Part shown: positions 24,505 to 33,114 of the stretch, piece after piece
Position numbering within the stretch: the stretch's first letter is position 1
How the letters are laid out: each line of letters begins with the position of its first letter
From: an uncultured Lachnospiraceae bacterium
GTDB taxonomy: Bacteria; Bacillota; Clostridia; Lachnospirales; Lachnospiraceae
Length of the DNA: 46,519 nt
NCBI GenBank assembly: GCA_910586005.1
Contig: CAJUHG010000008.1
Location: 1 to 46,519 of the forward strand
Reading direction: 5' to 3'
Notes under the pieces: model-generated
Database searches by the model: none
What the model was told of the DNA's origin: nothing
The model's input: only the letters and a program-made list of their open reading frames with translations
Translations under genes and position numbers: made by a program

Positions 24505-25335
24505 ATGTTAGAAATTTTGAAGGCTGTAGTATATGGAATTGTGGAGGGAATTACAGAATGGCTTCCAGTGAGTAGTACTGGTCATATGATTTTATTGGAG
24601 GAAATTATGCCAATGGATGTGACACAAGAATTTTGGAATATGTTTTTAGTGGTGGTTCAGTTGGGGGCTATTCTAGCAGTTGTATTACTTTTTTGGGATC
24701 GGATTTTCCCCTTCCATTTTGAAGAAAAGAAAATTGTTGACTGGAATATTATAAATCTTTGGTGTAAAATTCTTGTAGCATGTATTCCAGCAGGGATTGT
24801 AGGCGTGCTGTTTGATGATTGGTTGGAAGAACATTTATACAATTTCTGGGTTGTGGCAGTTATGTTAATAGCAGTTGGTATTATATTTATTTTGGTGGAG
24901 GAGCGGAATCGTGGAGTGAAACCTTTGATTCGAACAACGGCTGAATTAGATTATAAAGTAGCATTTATCATTGGTTTGTTCCAGTTAGTAGCAGCTGTTT
25001 TTCCAGGAACTTCTCGTTCTGGTGCAACAATTATTGGAGCTTTAATGTTAGGAGTTTCTCGTACGGTAGCGGCTGAATTTACTTTTTATCTTGCAATTCC
25101 AGTTATGTTTGGTGCAAGTTTCCTAAAATTATTAAGCTTTGGTCTTTCTTTTACAGGACTAGAACTTGGAATTTTACTTGCAGGAATGATAGTTTCATTT
25201 TTAGTATCTGTGATAGTCATTCGTTTCTTAATGGGATATATTAAGAGACATGATTTTAAAGTGTTTGGTTGTTATAGAATTGTATTAGGAGTATTAGTAC
25301 TTTTGTATTTTGGTGTAATTGAAAAAATAATATAG
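24505..25335 (+). CDS. uppP: undecaprenyl-diphosphatase (bacitracin resistance protein)
   Basis: Integral membrane phosphatase that converts undecaprenyl diphosphate to the monophosphate carrier needed for wall polymers. The 276-residue protein has the two family motifs: EGITEWLPVSSTGHM near residues 15-29 (Glu-rich site) and PGTSRSGATIIGALMLG near residue 170 (Arg/Ser phosphate site). Seven to eight hydrophobic segments fill the rest. AGGA precedes the ATG. Overproduction gives bacitracin resistance, which fits the presence of the Bce-type module and murC in the same region. Confidence 0.96.
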   Translation: MLEILKAVVYGIVEGITEWLPVSSTGHMILLEEIMPMDVTQEFWNMFLVVVQLGAILAVVLLFWDRIFPFHFEEKKIVDWNIINLWCKILVACIPAGIVGVLFDDWLEEHLYNFWVVAVMLIAVGIIFILVEERNRGVKPLIRTTAELDYKVAFIIGLFQLVAAVFPGTSRSGATIIGALMLGVSRTVAAEFTFYLAIPVMFGASFLKLLSFGLSFTGLELGILLAGMIVSFLVSVIVIRFLMGYIKRHDFKVFGCYRIVLGVLVLLYFGVIEKII

Positions 25336-25478
25336 AAATATCTCTGTTAAAGTAATGAAATAGTTACAGTGGGATATATGAGAAAATATGTAATAAGTAG
25401 AAAATTGTACATGAAATTTCAATAAATTAGTAACTTTCCAAATACCTACATATAATTATGAAGAAAGAGGAAAAGATT

Positions 25479-26039
25479 ATGTTTATTATTGCAGGATTGG
25501 GAAATCCTAGCAAACAGTACGAGAGAACCCGTCATAATGTAGGGTTTGATGTCATTGATTTGCTATCAGAAAAATATAATATTAAGGTAAATGAGAAAAA
25601 ACATAGAGCGTTGTGTGGAACAGGGTGGATTGAGGGGCAAAAGGTACTTTTGGTAAAGCCACAAACTTTTATGAATTTAAGTGGAGAAAGTATTGGAACA
25701 ATTTTAAATTTTTATAAAATAGCTCCAGAGACAAATTTAATTATTGTTTATGATGATATTAGTCTTGTACCTGGAAAAATTAGAATCCGCAAAAAGGGAA
25801 GCGCTGGGGGGCATAATGGAATAAAAAGTATTATTAGTCATGCAGGTACTCAGGAATTTTTGCGCATTAAGATAGGTGTTGGAGAAAAACCACAAGGATG
25901 GGATTTGGCAGACTATGTCTTGGGACGTTTTTCTAAGGAGGAAAGAAAATTAGTAACAGAAGCTTTTGAAAAGGTTTGTGATGCAGTGGCTTTGATGGTG
26001 AGAGGAGAAACAGACCAAGCAATGAATTTATTTAACTAA
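25479..26039 (+). CDS. pth: peptidyl-tRNA hydrolase
   Basis: Releases peptides from prematurely dropped peptidyl-tRNAs. The 186-residue product has IIAGLGNPSKQYERTRHNVGF with Asn9 and catalytic His19, PQTFMNLSG (Asn66) and VYDDISLVPGKIRIR, all as in the family. The start at 25479 is used because AGAGG lies upstream at a normal distance and the protein then begins MFIIAGLGNP; an ATG at 25458 would add seven lysine-rich residues. TATAAT at 25451-25456 may be its -10. It precedes mfd by 240 bp, the order also found in Bacillus. Confidence 0.96.
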   Translation: MFIIAGLGNPSKQYERTRHNVGFDVIDLLSEKYNIKVNEKKHRALCGTGWIEGQKVLLVKPQTFMNLSGESIGTILNFYKIAPETNLIIVYDDISLVPGKIRIRKKGSAGGHNGIKSIISHAGTQEFLRIKIGVGEKPQGWDLADYVLGRFSKEERKLVTEAFEKVCDAVALMVRGETDQAMNLFN

Positions 26040-26074
26040 TAGTTAAAAATAATCCTAGTATAGTGTTGTTCCTT

Positions 26075-26229
26075 CATAGGAAAGACCATGTGACTGCAAA
26101 GTATTAAAGTGTATCTCTTTCCTATAAAAGAAAAATAAGATGCACACGCGTGCAAGAGGTATAACGCCACTTAGATGGCTGCACGCAGCGCAGCAAACCG
26201 TACAAGTCCCTCATGAGGGACCTAGGGAG
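26075..26229 (+). repeat. dispersed intergenic repeat, copy A
   Basis: About 155 bp between pth and mfd. ATAGGAAAGA (26076-26085) pairs perfectly with TCTTTCCTAT (26116-26125), and GTCCCTCATGAGGGAC is a perfect palindrome near 26207-26222. Shares ordered blocks with copy B at 22624. The reading frame of mfd stays open through part of it, but this is not coding. Confidence 0.55.
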
Positions 26230-26278
26230 TGGACTTGTCCGTTTTGTTCTGGATGGCATGATAATTAATGGAGGTAGA

Positions 26279-29200
26279 ATGAAGAGCTTTACAGAGCCTT
26301 TGGAAGGGCTGAAAGAATATGTAGAATTAAAGAAAAGATTAAAAAATGAAAATGAAATTGTGCAGGTTTCTGGATGTATTGATGTCCAGAAGCCTCATTT
26401 CATATACAGTCTTTTGGAAGAAAAGGAACATGGGTTAATTGTAACCTTTCAAGAACAAAATGCAAAAGAATTATATGAAGTTTATCGTTTTTTTGATAGA
26501 AAAGTAGTATATTATCCTGCAAAAGATGTGCTATTTTATCATTCAGATATTAGAGGAAAGGTATTAACAGCACAGCGCCTTTTAGCAATAAAAGCTATCT
26601 TAGAGCAAGAACAAGTAACAGTAATTACAAGTTTTGATGCATTGATGGATCGTTTAGTACCATTAGAACAGATGAAAAAGGGAATCTTAACATATGCACT
26701 TGGGGACCCCTTAGATATAGAAGTTATAAAAGCACATCTAATACGGATGGGATATGAGCGAAATGCTCAAGTAGAACATGCGGGGCAATTTGCAGTACGT
26801 GGTGGAATTTTAGATATTTTTCCCTTAACGGAAGAGAATCCTTATCGTATTGAGCTTTGGGGAGATGAAATTGATTCTATAAGAAGTTTTGATATAGAAA
26901 GCCAGCGTTCCATTGAAAATCTAGATCAAGTGCGCATTTATCCAGCAAGCGAAGTAGTATTATTTCCAGAACTAATAGAACAAGGGGTTACAAAGCTAAA
27001 AGAGGAAGGAGAAAAATTATATGATATCTTTCGAAAAGATATGAAAACAGAAGAGGCACATAGGATAAAAACAACTGTGGATTCTCTGATAGAAGAAATT
27101 AAAGAATTAGAACAAACAACAGATATTGATAGTTATTTGATGTATTTCTTAGAAAAAACGGTATCTTTTTTAGATTATTTTGAGGAAGCGCATACTTTGT
27201 TGTTTTTGGATGATCCTGCACGTTTGGCAGAAAAAGGAAGAGTAGTAGAGCAAGAATTTTCTGATAGTATGAAACACCGTTTAGAAAAAGGTTATATTCT
27301 TCCAAGTCAGATGGAAGCATTATATTCAGGAAAAGAAATTTTGGGTAAATTGCAACAGAGAAAAGGAGTAGCTTTTACTACTTTAGATATGGAAATAAAG
27401 GAATTGGAAGTGAAACACAAGTATACAATTTCTACTAGAGCAATCAGTTCTTATAATCGAAACTTTGAGTTGCTAATAAAGGATTTACAACAGTATAAGA
27501 AAAATAAGTATCAAGTTATTCTATTAACGGGTTCTCGTACGCGTGCTGGACATCTTGTAGAGGATTTACAACAAGAGGGATTCAATTGTTTTTATAGTGA
27601 TGATTATAACCATCAAGTGAAAGCTGGAGAGGTTATGATATCTTATGGGAAGTTAAAAAAAGGGTTTGAGTATTCAGATATTAAATTTGTGATTATCTCT
27701 GAAAGTGATATCTTCAGTGGGGGACACAAACGAAAGAAAAAACGTAAAGTCTATGAAGGAGAAAAAATCCAAAGTTTTACAGAGCTAAATGTTGGAGATT
27801 ATGTAGTACATGAGCATTATGGAATAGGTATTTATAGAGGGATTGAAAAGATTGAAATTCAGAAAATAGCAAAGGATTATGTGAAGATTGAGTATGACAA
27901 GGGAAGTACACTTTATGTACTTGCCACTCAATTAGAAGCAATTCAGAAATATGCAGGGGCAGAAGCAAAAAGACCTAAAATTAATCGTTTAGATGGACAG
28001 GAATGGAGTAAAACCAGAAATCGTGTAAAGGGTGCAGTAAAAGAAATTGCAAAAGAATTGGTAGAACTTTATGCAATCAGACAACAAACAGAAGGATTTT
28101 CTTATGGACAGGATACCGTATGGCAGAAAGAGTTTGAAGAGTTGTTTCCTTTTGAAGAAACAGAAGATCAGGAACTTGCAATTGAAGCTACAAAACGTGA
28201 TATGGAAAGTAGAAAAATCATGGATCGTTTAATTTGTGGGGATGTAGGCTATGGCAAGACCGAAATTGCAATTCGTGCAGCTTTTAAAGCAGTACAAGAA
28301 AGTAAGCAGGTAGTATATTTAGTACCTACAACAATTCTTGCACAGCAACATTATAACAATTTTATTCAGCGAATGAAAGATTTTCCAGTAAGAGTGGACT
28401 TAATGTGCCGTTTTTGCACCAGCACACAGATAAAAAAAACCGTAAAGGATTTAAAAGGTGGAATTGTAGATATTGTGATAGGAACTCACAGAGTTCTTTC
28501 TAAAGATGTGGAATTTAAGGATTTAGGGTTATTAATTATTGATGAAGAACAGCGATTTGGAGTGAGTCATAAGGAAAAAATCAAACAGATGAAAAAAAGT
28601 GTAGATGTACTAACTTTGACAGCAACGCCTATTCCAAGAACACTTCATATGAGTTTAATTGGTATCAGAGATATGAGCGTATTAGAAGAACCTCCTATGG
28701 ACCGTATTCCAATTCAAACTTATGTGATGGAGTACAACGAGGAAATTGTAAGAGAAGCGATTCATAGAGAACTTGCAAGAAATGGACAGGTATATTATGT
28801 ATTTAATCGGGTAAATCAGATTGTGGAGGTAACTTCAAAAGTTGCCCAACTTGTTCCAGAGGCAAAAGTAGCATTTGCACATGGTCAAATGAAAGAGCGA
28901 GAATTAGAAAATATTATGTATCAATTTATTAATGGAGAAATTGATGTACTAGTATCTACTACAATTATTGAGACTGGGCTTGATATCTCAAATGTAAATA
29001 CTATGATTATAGATGATGCAGATAATATGGGATTATCTCAACTTTATCAACTTCGTGGGCGAGTGGGACGTTCCAATCGGACTGCATATGCTTTTCTTAT
29101 GTATCGGAGGAATAAAGTTTTAAAAGAAGTGGCAGAAAAGCGTTTAGCTGCAATTAAGGAATTTACAGAATTAGGTAGTGGATTTAAAATAGCTATGCGA

Positions 29201-29809
29201 GATTTGGAAATTCGAGGGGCTGGTAATTTATTAGGAGCACAGCAACATGGTCATATGGAGGCAGTTGGATATGACTTGTATTGTAAAATGCTAAACGAGG
29301 CAGTAAAATCTCTAAAAGGAGAGGAAATCCCCAAGCAATTTGAAACTACTCTTGAATTAGAGGTGGACGCTTTTATTCCACCATCTTATATTTCCAATGA
29401 ATTACAAAAATTGGATATATATAAACGAATGGCAGCAATTGAAAGTTTAGAAGAGGGAGAGGAAATGTTAGAAGAACTTATTGACCGTTTTGGAGACCCT
29501 CCAAAATCAGTAGAAAATCTACTTACTGTTACTAGATTAAAAGCAAAAGCTCATCGTTGTTTTTTTGTGGAAATTAAAGAACTAAAAGATAAGTTAAGAT
29601 TTACTTTTTATTATCAGGCTGACATCAATTTATCAAATCTTGTACGTCTGATAGATGGGTATCGAGGAAGCTTGGAATTTATACGTGATGTGAAAGCACC
29701 TTGTCTTGAATATAATAAAAAATCTAATTCCAGACAAAAAAATATAAATACCTTAGAGATTGTGGAGAAAATTTTAGATGACACTTATCATTTACTAATA
29801 GAAAAATGA
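26279..29809 (+). CDS. mfd: transcription-repair coupling factor
   Basis: ATP-driven DNA translocase that removes stalled RNA polymerase and recruits UvrA. The 1176-residue length is standard. Domains in order: UvrB-like N-terminal module (about 1-350; QFAVRGGILDIFP), RNA-polymerase interaction domain (about 495-570; LNVGDYVVHEHYGIGIYRG), helicase motor (about 610-960) with Walker A GDVGYGKTE near 653, DEEQRFG, TATPIPRTLHMS and YQLRGRVGRS, and the C-terminal TRCF domain (about 1000-1120; LELEVDAFIPPSYI). The start at 26279 follows GGAGG and begins MKSFTEPLEGL. The frame is open back to 26213, but those codons belong to a dispersed repeat. Confidence 0.97.
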   Translation: MKSFTEPLEGLKEYVELKKRLKNENEIVQVSGCIDVQKPHFIYSLLEEKEHGLIVTFQEQNAKELYEVYRFFDRKVVYYPAKDVLFYHSDIRGKVLTAQRLLAIKAILEQEQVTVITSFDALMDRLVPLEQMKKGILTYALGDPLDIEVIKAHLIRMGYERNAQVEHAGQFAVRGGILDIFPLTEENPYRIELWGDEIDSIRSFDIESQRSIENLDQVRIYPASEVVLFPELIEQGVTKLKEEGEKLYDIFRKDMKTEEAHRIKTTVDSLIEEIKELEQTTDIDSYLMYFLEKTVSFLDYFEEAHTLLFLDDPARLAEKGRVVEQEFSDSMKHRLEKGYILPSQMEALYSGKEILGKLQQRKGVAFTTLDMEIKELEVKHKYTISTRAISSYNRNFELLIKDLQQYKKNKYQVILLTGSRTRAGHLVEDLQQEGFNCFYSDDYNHQVKAGEVMISYGKLKKGFEYSDIKFVIISESDIFSGGHKRKKKRKVYEGEKIQSFTELNVGDYVVHEHYGIGIYRGIEKIEIQKIAKDYVKIEYDKGSTLYVLATQLEAIQKYAGAEAKRPKINRLDGQEWSKTRNRVKGAVKEIAKELVELYAIRQQTEGFSYGQDTVWQKEFEELFPFEETEDQELAIEATKRDMESRKIMDRLICGDVGYGKTEIAIRAAFKAVQESKQVVYLVPTTILAQQHYNNFIQRMKDFPVRVDLMCRFCTSTQIKKTVKDLKGGIVDIVIGTHRVLSKDVEFKDLGLLIIDEEQRFGVSHKEKIKQMKKSVDVLTLTATPIPRTLHMSLIGIRDMSVLEEPPMDRIPIQTYVMEYNEEIVREAIHRELARNGQVYYVFNRVNQIVEVTSKVAQLVPEAKVAFAHGQMKERELENIMYQFINGEIDVLVSTTIIETGLDISNVNTMIIDDADNMGLSQLYQLRGRVGRSNRTAYAFLMYRRNKVLKEVAEKRLAAIKEFTELGSGFKIAMRDLEIRGAGNLLGAQQHGHMEAVGYDLYCKMLNEAVKSLKGEEIPKQFETTLELEVDAFIPPSYISNELQKLDIYKRMAAIESLEEGEEMLEELIDRFGDPPKSVENLLTVTRLKAKAHRCFFVEIKELKDKLRFTFYYQADINLSNLVRLIDGYRGSLEFIRDVKAPCLEYNKKSNSRQKNINTLEIVEKILDDTYHLLIEK

Positions 29810-29836
29810 AAACTTCGTGAAAATCAGCAAAAATAG

Positions 29837-29865
29837 TTGATACTAATTCAAAAAAGAATTATAAT
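29837..29865 (+). promoter_or_regulatory. strong sigma-A promoter of the foldase gene
   Basis: TTGATA (29837-29842), exact 17-bp spacer, TATAAT (29860-29865). Among the best-matching promoters in the window; leader about 50 bases. Confidence 0.65.
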
Positions 29866-29920
29866 AGCAACGATATTGTGAGTGGTGATTAACTATAAGA
29901 AAATACGCAGGAGGATTATT

Positions 29921-31027
29921 ATGAAAGTAAAAAGATTAGTTCCAATCCTACTAGCAACAGTGATAGGAATATCTGTATTGGCGGGATGTGGCAGCACCAT
30001 TGATGGAAAAAAGACAGGAGCTACATTAAATGAAGAGGAAATTTCTCTTGGATTTATGAATTTTATGGCAAGATATCAACAATTAATTTATGATGCACAG
30101 TTCTCTTCTATTTTCGGAACAGGTATGTGGTCACAAGATTTATTTAATGAAGGAACAGATATGGAGACTTCTGTAAAAAATAATGTAACAGAAAATATTG
30201 AGTTATTGTATCTTCTAGAGGATCATATGGAGGATTATAAAGTAGAAATTACAGAGGATGAATTGTTAAAAATGGAGGAAGCAGCCGAAAAATTTATAGA
30301 AGATAATACAAAAACAGCTATAAACCAAATGGGTGCCACTAAGGAATATGTAACACAAATGCTGCGTTTCAATACAATTCAGAATAAAATGCGGAAAGCA
30401 ATAGATAAGGAAGTAGATACAAAAGTTTCAGATGAGGAAGCAGCTCAGAAAACAATTAGCTATGTAAAAGTTGACAGCAAATCTACTACAGATGAAGAGG
30501 GAAAAACCAAAGAATACACTGAGGAAGAAAAAGAAAATTTGAAAAAAGAAGTAGAAGATTTTGCAACAGCAGCTAAAAAAGACTTTGAGAAGGCAGCGGA
30601 AGATGCAGGTTATAGTGTTTCTAAGGATTATTCTTATGGAGCAGATGAAAGTACTTTAGGCGAAGATGTAATTAAAGTAGCAGACAAGTTAAAAGAGGGA
30701 GAAATTAGTGATCTTATTACAACAGATGATAATTATTATGTAGTTCGCATGGAAAGTACATTTGATAAAGAAGCTACAGAAAAGAAAAAAGAAAGTATTG
30801 TTCAAGAACGAAAAGATGAACATTATAAAGAAGTTTGTGATGGCTATAAAGAAGGTGTAAAATTTGAAGTGAATGAAAAGGAATGGGCAAAGGTTAAGTT
30901 TGATGATTTGTTCACTTTAAAACAGACAGACACAAATCAGACACAAGAAAACAAAGATGATTCTACTTCTGAAGAGGAAGAGAAAAATGATTCTACACAA
31001 GACAAAAACAACAGTGATAGTGAGTAA
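29921..31027 (+). CDS. PrsA/SurA-like peptidyl-prolyl isomerase lipoprotein
   Basis: An exported foldase of 368 residues. The signal peptide ends in the lipobox LAGC (Cys23), so it is lipid-anchored on the outer face of the membrane. A SurA-like chaperone helix bundle spans about 35-160, and a diverged parvulin rotamase domain about 165-285 (SYVKVDSKST... GEISDLITTDDNYYVVRM). The C-terminus (about 330-368) is an acidic, Ser/Asn-rich tail, probably disordered. It lacks some of the typical parvulin His residues, so isomerase activity is uncertain. AGGAGG lies 6 bases before the ATG; an upstream GTG at 29882 has no such support. Confidence 0.85.
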   Translation: MKVKRLVPILLATVIGISVLAGCGSTIDGKKTGATLNEEEISLGFMNFMARYQQLIYDAQFSSIFGTGMWSQDLFNEGTDMETSVKNNVTENIELLYLLEDHMEDYKVEITEDELLKMEEAAEKFIEDNTKTAINQMGATKEYVTQMLRFNTIQNKMRKAIDKEVDTKVSDEEAAQKTISYVKVDSKSTTDEEGKTKEYTEEEKENLKKEVEDFATAAKKDFEKAAEDAGYSVSKDYSYGADESTLGEDVIKVADKLKEGEISDLITTDDNYYVVRMESTFDKEATEKKKESIVQERKDEHYKEVCDGYKEGVKFEVNEKEWAKVKFDDLFTLKQTDTNQTQENKDDSTSEEEEKNDSTQDKNNSDSE

Positions 31028-31062
31028 TTGATAAGTTTTTTAGACCAGTAGTTAAAAGGCAG

Positions 31063-31164
31063 GTCATAGATATGCTCTCTTTCAGATTGGTAGATAATAA
31101 AGCAATTACACCGCCTTGCATGCGGGCTGTCATAGATATGCTCTCTTTCAGATTGGTAGATAAT
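31063..31164. repeat. pair of identical 36-bp direct repeats, 30 bp apart
   Basis: The 36-bp unit at 31063-31098 is repeated exactly at 31129-31164. The second copy continues into a long hairpin at 31139-31188, of which the unit is the left arm; the first copy has no partner arm. This looks like a partial duplication of a palindromic element and not a CRISPR array. Confidence 0.7.
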
Positions 31165-31188
31165 TATCTACCTAATTGAAAGAGAGCA
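31139..31188. terminator. long hairpin after the foldase gene
   Basis: TGCTCTCTTTCA (31139-31150) pairs with TGAAAGAGAGCA (31177-31188), and GGTAGATA with TATCTACC inside, leaving a 2-base loop. No T-run follows, so termination is likely but not certain. Confidence 0.45.
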
Positions 31189-31203
31189 TTCTCAAATTCA
31201 TAC

Positions 31204-31345
31204 CCCTCTGAGCCCCCCCATTATGGCCATACGGCCGTGTTATAAGGTATACCCTCTGGGCACCCCATTATGGCCATACGGCCGTGTTATAAGGTATACC
31301 CTCTGGGCCCCCCATTATGGCCATACGGCCGTGTTATAAGGTATA
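31204..31345 (+). repeat. three tandem 47/48-bp structured repeats before apbE
   Basis: Units at 31204-31250, 31251-31298 and 31299-31345 are almost identical (differences only in the CTGRGC-C run). Each starts CCCTCTG and ends AAGGTATA, so unit joints read GGTATACC. Each has an internal hairpin ATGGCC-ATAC-GGCCGT. GC content is far above the flanks. The same family, diverged, occurs at 43471-43592. Confidence 0.85.
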
Positions 31346-31454
31346 GTTTTTTAATATTATTTTTAACAGAAAGGAAAATACAAGAAACTAGAATTACTAT
31401 TATGGAGAATTTCTCCAACCATCTAGAGGTATATGGTTTCCTTGTTAATGAATC

Positions 31455-32510
31455 ATGAAAAAGATACATCAGGTAGCAATTCTTATATTGTCAGTGGCTT
31501 TGATTTTTGGAATTGTTATGATACAATATAAAAATCAAGAATTAAAGCGATATGAAACAAGTTTTTTTGATGTCTTTGATACGATTACAGTTATTACTGG
31601 ATATGCACACAGTCAGGAAGAATTTACAAAACAGACGAAACTTTTGCAAGAGAAATTGCAATATTATCATAAGTTATTTGATATTTATCATACTTATCAG
31701 GGAATTAATAATATAAAAACTATCAATGATGCTGCTGGAAGAGAAGCTGTAAAAGTAGATAGAGAAATAATAGAATTATTAAAACTGGGAATAGAAATGT
31801 ATCAAAAAACAGAGGGAAAAATTAATATTGCATATGGTAGTGTGTTGTCTATATGGCATAGGTATCGTGGGGAAGGTTTGTTAAATCCACAAACTGCTAA
31901 ATTGCCACCAGAGGACTTATTAAAGGAACAGGCGGAACATACAACCATAGATAAAGTATTAATGAATGAGAAGGATGCTACAGTTTTTTTAGAAGATAAA
32001 GAAATGTCATTAGATGTAGGCAGTATTGGAAAAGGATATGCTGTGCAGCGTGTGGCAGAATATGCAAGGGAAATTGGTATGGAACATGTGTTATTTAGTG
32101 TGGGAGGAAACGTCTGTGCGGTGGGTGACAAAGCAGATGGAACACCTTGGCGGGTGGGAATTGAGAATCCAAATAAAGAAAGTGCAGAAAGTTATGTTAG
32201 AACTGTAGATATCAAAGATAAATCTATTGTAACAAGTGGAAATTATCAACGTTTTTATGAGGTAGATGGGAAACGATATTGTCATATTATAAATCCAGAT
32301 ACCAGAATGCCATCAGATAATTTTCCATCTGTTTCAATTATTACAGAAGATTCTGGGATAGCAGATGCACTATCAACAGCCCTGTTTAATATGAAATTAG
32401 AAGAAGGAATGGATTTTGTAGAATCTTTATCAAATGTAGAAGCTCTATGGATTCTAGAAGATGGAAGAATTTACTGCTCTAATGGGTTTAAGGTAAATGA
32501 AAAAAAATGA
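31455..32510 (+). CDS. apbE: FAD:protein FMN transferase (ApbE)
   Basis: Attaches FMN covalently to Thr/Ser of extracytoplasmic flavoproteins. The 351-residue protein has an uncleaved N-terminal membrane anchor (about 7-25, no lipobox Cys), then the ApbE core: DVGSIGKGYAVQRVAEY, VGGNVCAVGDKADGTPWRVG, SIVTSGNYQRFYEVDGKRY, CHIINPDTRMP and ITEDSGIADALSTALF, the full set of FAD- and Mg-binding motifs. There is no Shine-Dalgarno sequence before the ATG, and an in-frame stop lies 6 bases upstream, so the start is fixed. The ATG overlaps the stop of a short upstream ORF as ATGA. The stop overlaps the next gene by 14 bp. Confidence 0.94.
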   Translation: MKKIHQVAILILSVALIFGIVMIQYKNQELKRYETSFFDVFDTITVITGYAHSQEEFTKQTKLLQEKLQYYHKLFDIYHTYQGINNIKTINDAAGREAVKVDREIIELLKLGIEMYQKTEGKINIAYGSVLSIWHRYRGEGLLNPQTAKLPPEDLLKEQAEHTTIDKVLMNEKDATVFLEDKEMSLDVGSIGKGYAVQRVAEYAREIGMEHVLFSVGGNVCAVGDKADGTPWRVGIENPNKESAESYVRTVDIKDKSIVTSGNYQRFYEVDGKRYCHIINPDTRMPSDNFPSVSIITEDSGIADALSTALFNMKLEEGMDFVESLSNVEALWILEDGRIYCSNGFKVNEKK

Positions 32511-32871
32511 TATTATTTTAATTGCTATAATCATGTTATTTGCTTTGATAGGTTTTGGTGGAGTTTCTTTGTATTTTTCAGGTAGTATGAAAGATGCAGA
32601 GGCAGTAGTATATTTAGATGGAAAAGAATATGGAAGATATCCTTTGAAACAGGAGAAAGTTATAGAAATAAAACAAGAGAATGGAGATTATAACTTAATA
32701 CAAATAGGAAATGGCAAAGCAGATATCATAGACGCTTCTTGTCCAGATAGAATATGTGTAAAACATCGCTCTATAAGCAAACGAGGAGAAAGTATTGTGT
32801 GTTTGCCCAATAAGATTGTGGTGGAAATAAAAAATGGTGTAGAATCTGAAGTAGATGGTAGTACAAATTAA
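32497..32871 (+). CDS. NusG domain II-containing membrane-anchored protein
   Basis: A 124-residue protein with one N-terminal membrane helix (about 6-28) and an extracellular NusG_II-type beta domain (PF07009 pattern): AVVYLDGKEYGRYPL, then DASCPDRICVKH and GESIVCLPNKIVVEI. Three cysteines (ASC, RIC, IVC) are the conserved ones of this family. It is unrelated in function to transcription factor NusG. Such proteins are routinely encoded beside apbE and Gx-transporter genes. The start overlaps the end of apbE, so translation is coupled. Its exact role is unknown; a link to flavinylated electron-transfer proteins is inferred from context. Confidence 0.85.
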   Translation: MKKNDIILIAIIMLFALIGFGGVSLYFSGSMKDAEAVVYLDGKEYGRYPLKQEKVIEIKQENGDYNLIQIGNGKADIIDASCPDRICVKHRSISKRGESIVCLPNKIVVEIKNGVESEVDGSTN

Positions 32872-33114
32872 TAAGATTGCTGAATACAAAAACCATGTTC
32901 AGCGAAGGCTTCCATGATTTTTAAGTCTTTTCCTTAAATTTGCTCTCTTTTTAGTATTCAGGAATACTTTGAAGTACATTTCTTGGTGCTAAAATGCATC
33001 TTTTAATTTTTGGAAAAGTAAAATTATTTGTTTTAATTTTTTGAATTGTACATGAAACTGGTAAAATTATTGAGTTTCTCAATTACCTTTTGGATGTGTA
33101 GAAAGGAGAAAAAC

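Noticed and set aside
26213..26278. N-terminal extension of Mfd by 22 residues
   Set aside because: The codons lie in a dispersed repeat, have no ribosome site, and the start at 26279 has GGAGG and the family N-terminus.
31063..31164. CRISPR array (36-bp repeat, 30-bp spacer)
   Set aside because: Only two repeats, no cas genes, and the repeat is one arm of a longer hairpin at 31139-31188, which explains it better.
31270..31401. Coding region running through the tandem repeats
   Set aside because: The open frame is produced by the repeat units themselves (MAIRPCYKVYPLG repeats in translation); no ribosome site.
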